Shown here: in pieces, positions 23,923 to 24,172 of the stretch
Position numbering within the stretch: position 1 is the stretch's first letter
Layout: each line of letters starts with the position of its first letter
DNA from: Bacillota bacterium
GTDB lineage: Bacteria > Bacillota > Clostridia > Clostridiales > Clostridiaceae
Direction: 5' to 3'
NCBI GenBank assembly: GCA_023424785.1
Contig: JAFADP010000128.1
Location: 1-24,172, forward strand
Length of the DNA stretch: 24,172 nucleotides
The notes under the pieces: generated by a model
What the model saw: only the letters and a program-made list of their open reading frames with translations
Database searches by the model: none
What the model was told of the DNA's origin: nothing
Made by a program: the position numbers and the translations under genes

Positions 23923-23978
23923 AAATTTCGTCGTCAGGAAATCTACTGAAGTCAACAAAAATAAGTTAAAAAAACTTA

Positions 23979-24007
23979 TTGACAAGTACTTTGATTGATG
24001 ATAAACT
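23979..24007 (+). promoter_or_regulatory. rRNA operon promoter P2
   Basis: TTGACA (23979-23984), 17 bases, TAAACT (24002-24007), with TGA before the -10. An inverted repeat AATAAGTT/AACTTATT ends at the first bases of the -35. Confidence 0.85.
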
Positions 24008-24055
24008 AAGTTTTGTTGTCGAGTGAATCCGATAAAAAACAACAGAAAAAAGTTG

Positions 24056-24084
24056 TTGACAGATAAACTTAGACATGATAAACT
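24056..24084 (+). promoter_or_regulatory. rRNA operon promoter P3
   Basis: TTGACA (24056-24061), 17 bases, TAAACT (24079-24084), again preceded by TGA and followed by AAG as in P2. AACAAC/GTTGTT forms a small inverted repeat just before the -35. Confidence 0.85.
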
Positions 24085-24172
24085 AAGAAAGTCGCTTGAG
24101 GGCGATAAGATAAAATGGTCTTTGAAAATTGAACAGAATATATAAGTTAAAAACCAGCAATTCTTTTATAGT
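24085..24172 (+). other. Leader of an rRNA operon (boxA-like), 16S gene beyond the window
   Basis: After P3 comes a short hairpin TCGC/GCGA and the segment GGTCTTTGAAAATTGAACAG (24118-24137), which is the conserved antitermination-type leader seen just before 16S rRNA genes in clostridia and bacilli. The 16S 5' end itself is not in the window. Confidence 0.8.

Overview
The window is very AT-rich (roughly 70% by eye), uses A/T-ending codons, and reads as the chromosome of a low-GC, spore-forming Clostridium (sensu stricto). The main evidence is the tadA / tRNA-Ser / SRP RNA / dnaX / ybaB / recR / yaaL / bofA block, which is a classic Firmicute gene order, together with a BofA homologue, strong AGGAGG ribosome binding sites and TTG/GTG starts. 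The species cannot be fixed from the sequence alone. Almost everything here is housekeeping or core metabolism. I see no phage, insertion sequence, CRISPR array or toxin-antitoxin pair.

Layout. (1) Positions 1-5330: the C-terminal tail of a DegV-family protein, a P-type cation ATPase, tRNA-Arg(CCT) with its own promoter and terminator, a YitT-family membrane protein and a CNNM/CorC-type protein, mostly separated by intrinsic terminators. (2) 5350-11230: the translation/secretion/replication/recombination block tadA, tRNA-Ser(GGA), large SRP RNA, dnaX, ybaB, recR, a DUF2508 (YaaL) protein and bofA, interrupted on the minus strand by the overlapping thyA-folA pair. (3) 11240-13512: a two-gene ABC exporter (ATPase and ABC-2 permease) behind TAAGAA repeats that look like a response-regulator operator. 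(4) 13529-18022: minus-strand cstA, a small Cys-rich protein, and serA followed by a DUF1015 protein. (5) 18079-20778: divergent mtnN and tcdA, then a two-domain GNAT protein. (6) 20824-23656: a BglG/GlcT-type antiterminator, its RNA target (RAT) overlapping a terminator, and the PTS glucose permease gene. (7) 23656-24172: three tandem strong promoters and the leader of an rRNA operon whose 16S gene lies just beyond the window.

How the parts work together. The antiterminator, RAT/terminator and ptsG form one sugar-responsive circuit: without the active antiterminator the ptsG transcript should stop before the coding region. thyA-folA couples dTMP synthesis, which oxidises methylene-THF to DHF, to DHF reduction. 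ybaB and recR follow dnaX as in other Firmicutes. tRNA-Ser and SRP RNA lie two bases apart behind one promoter and probably come from one precursor.

The items most worth a second look are a phased A7 tract in dnaX with an immediate -1-frame stop at the domain III/linker border (a candidate for making a short gamma form), a 57-residue nine-cysteine protein, the RAT lower stem with compensatory changes, the TAAGAA repeats before the ABC operon, and serA without an adjacent serC. No clearly new biological system is visible.
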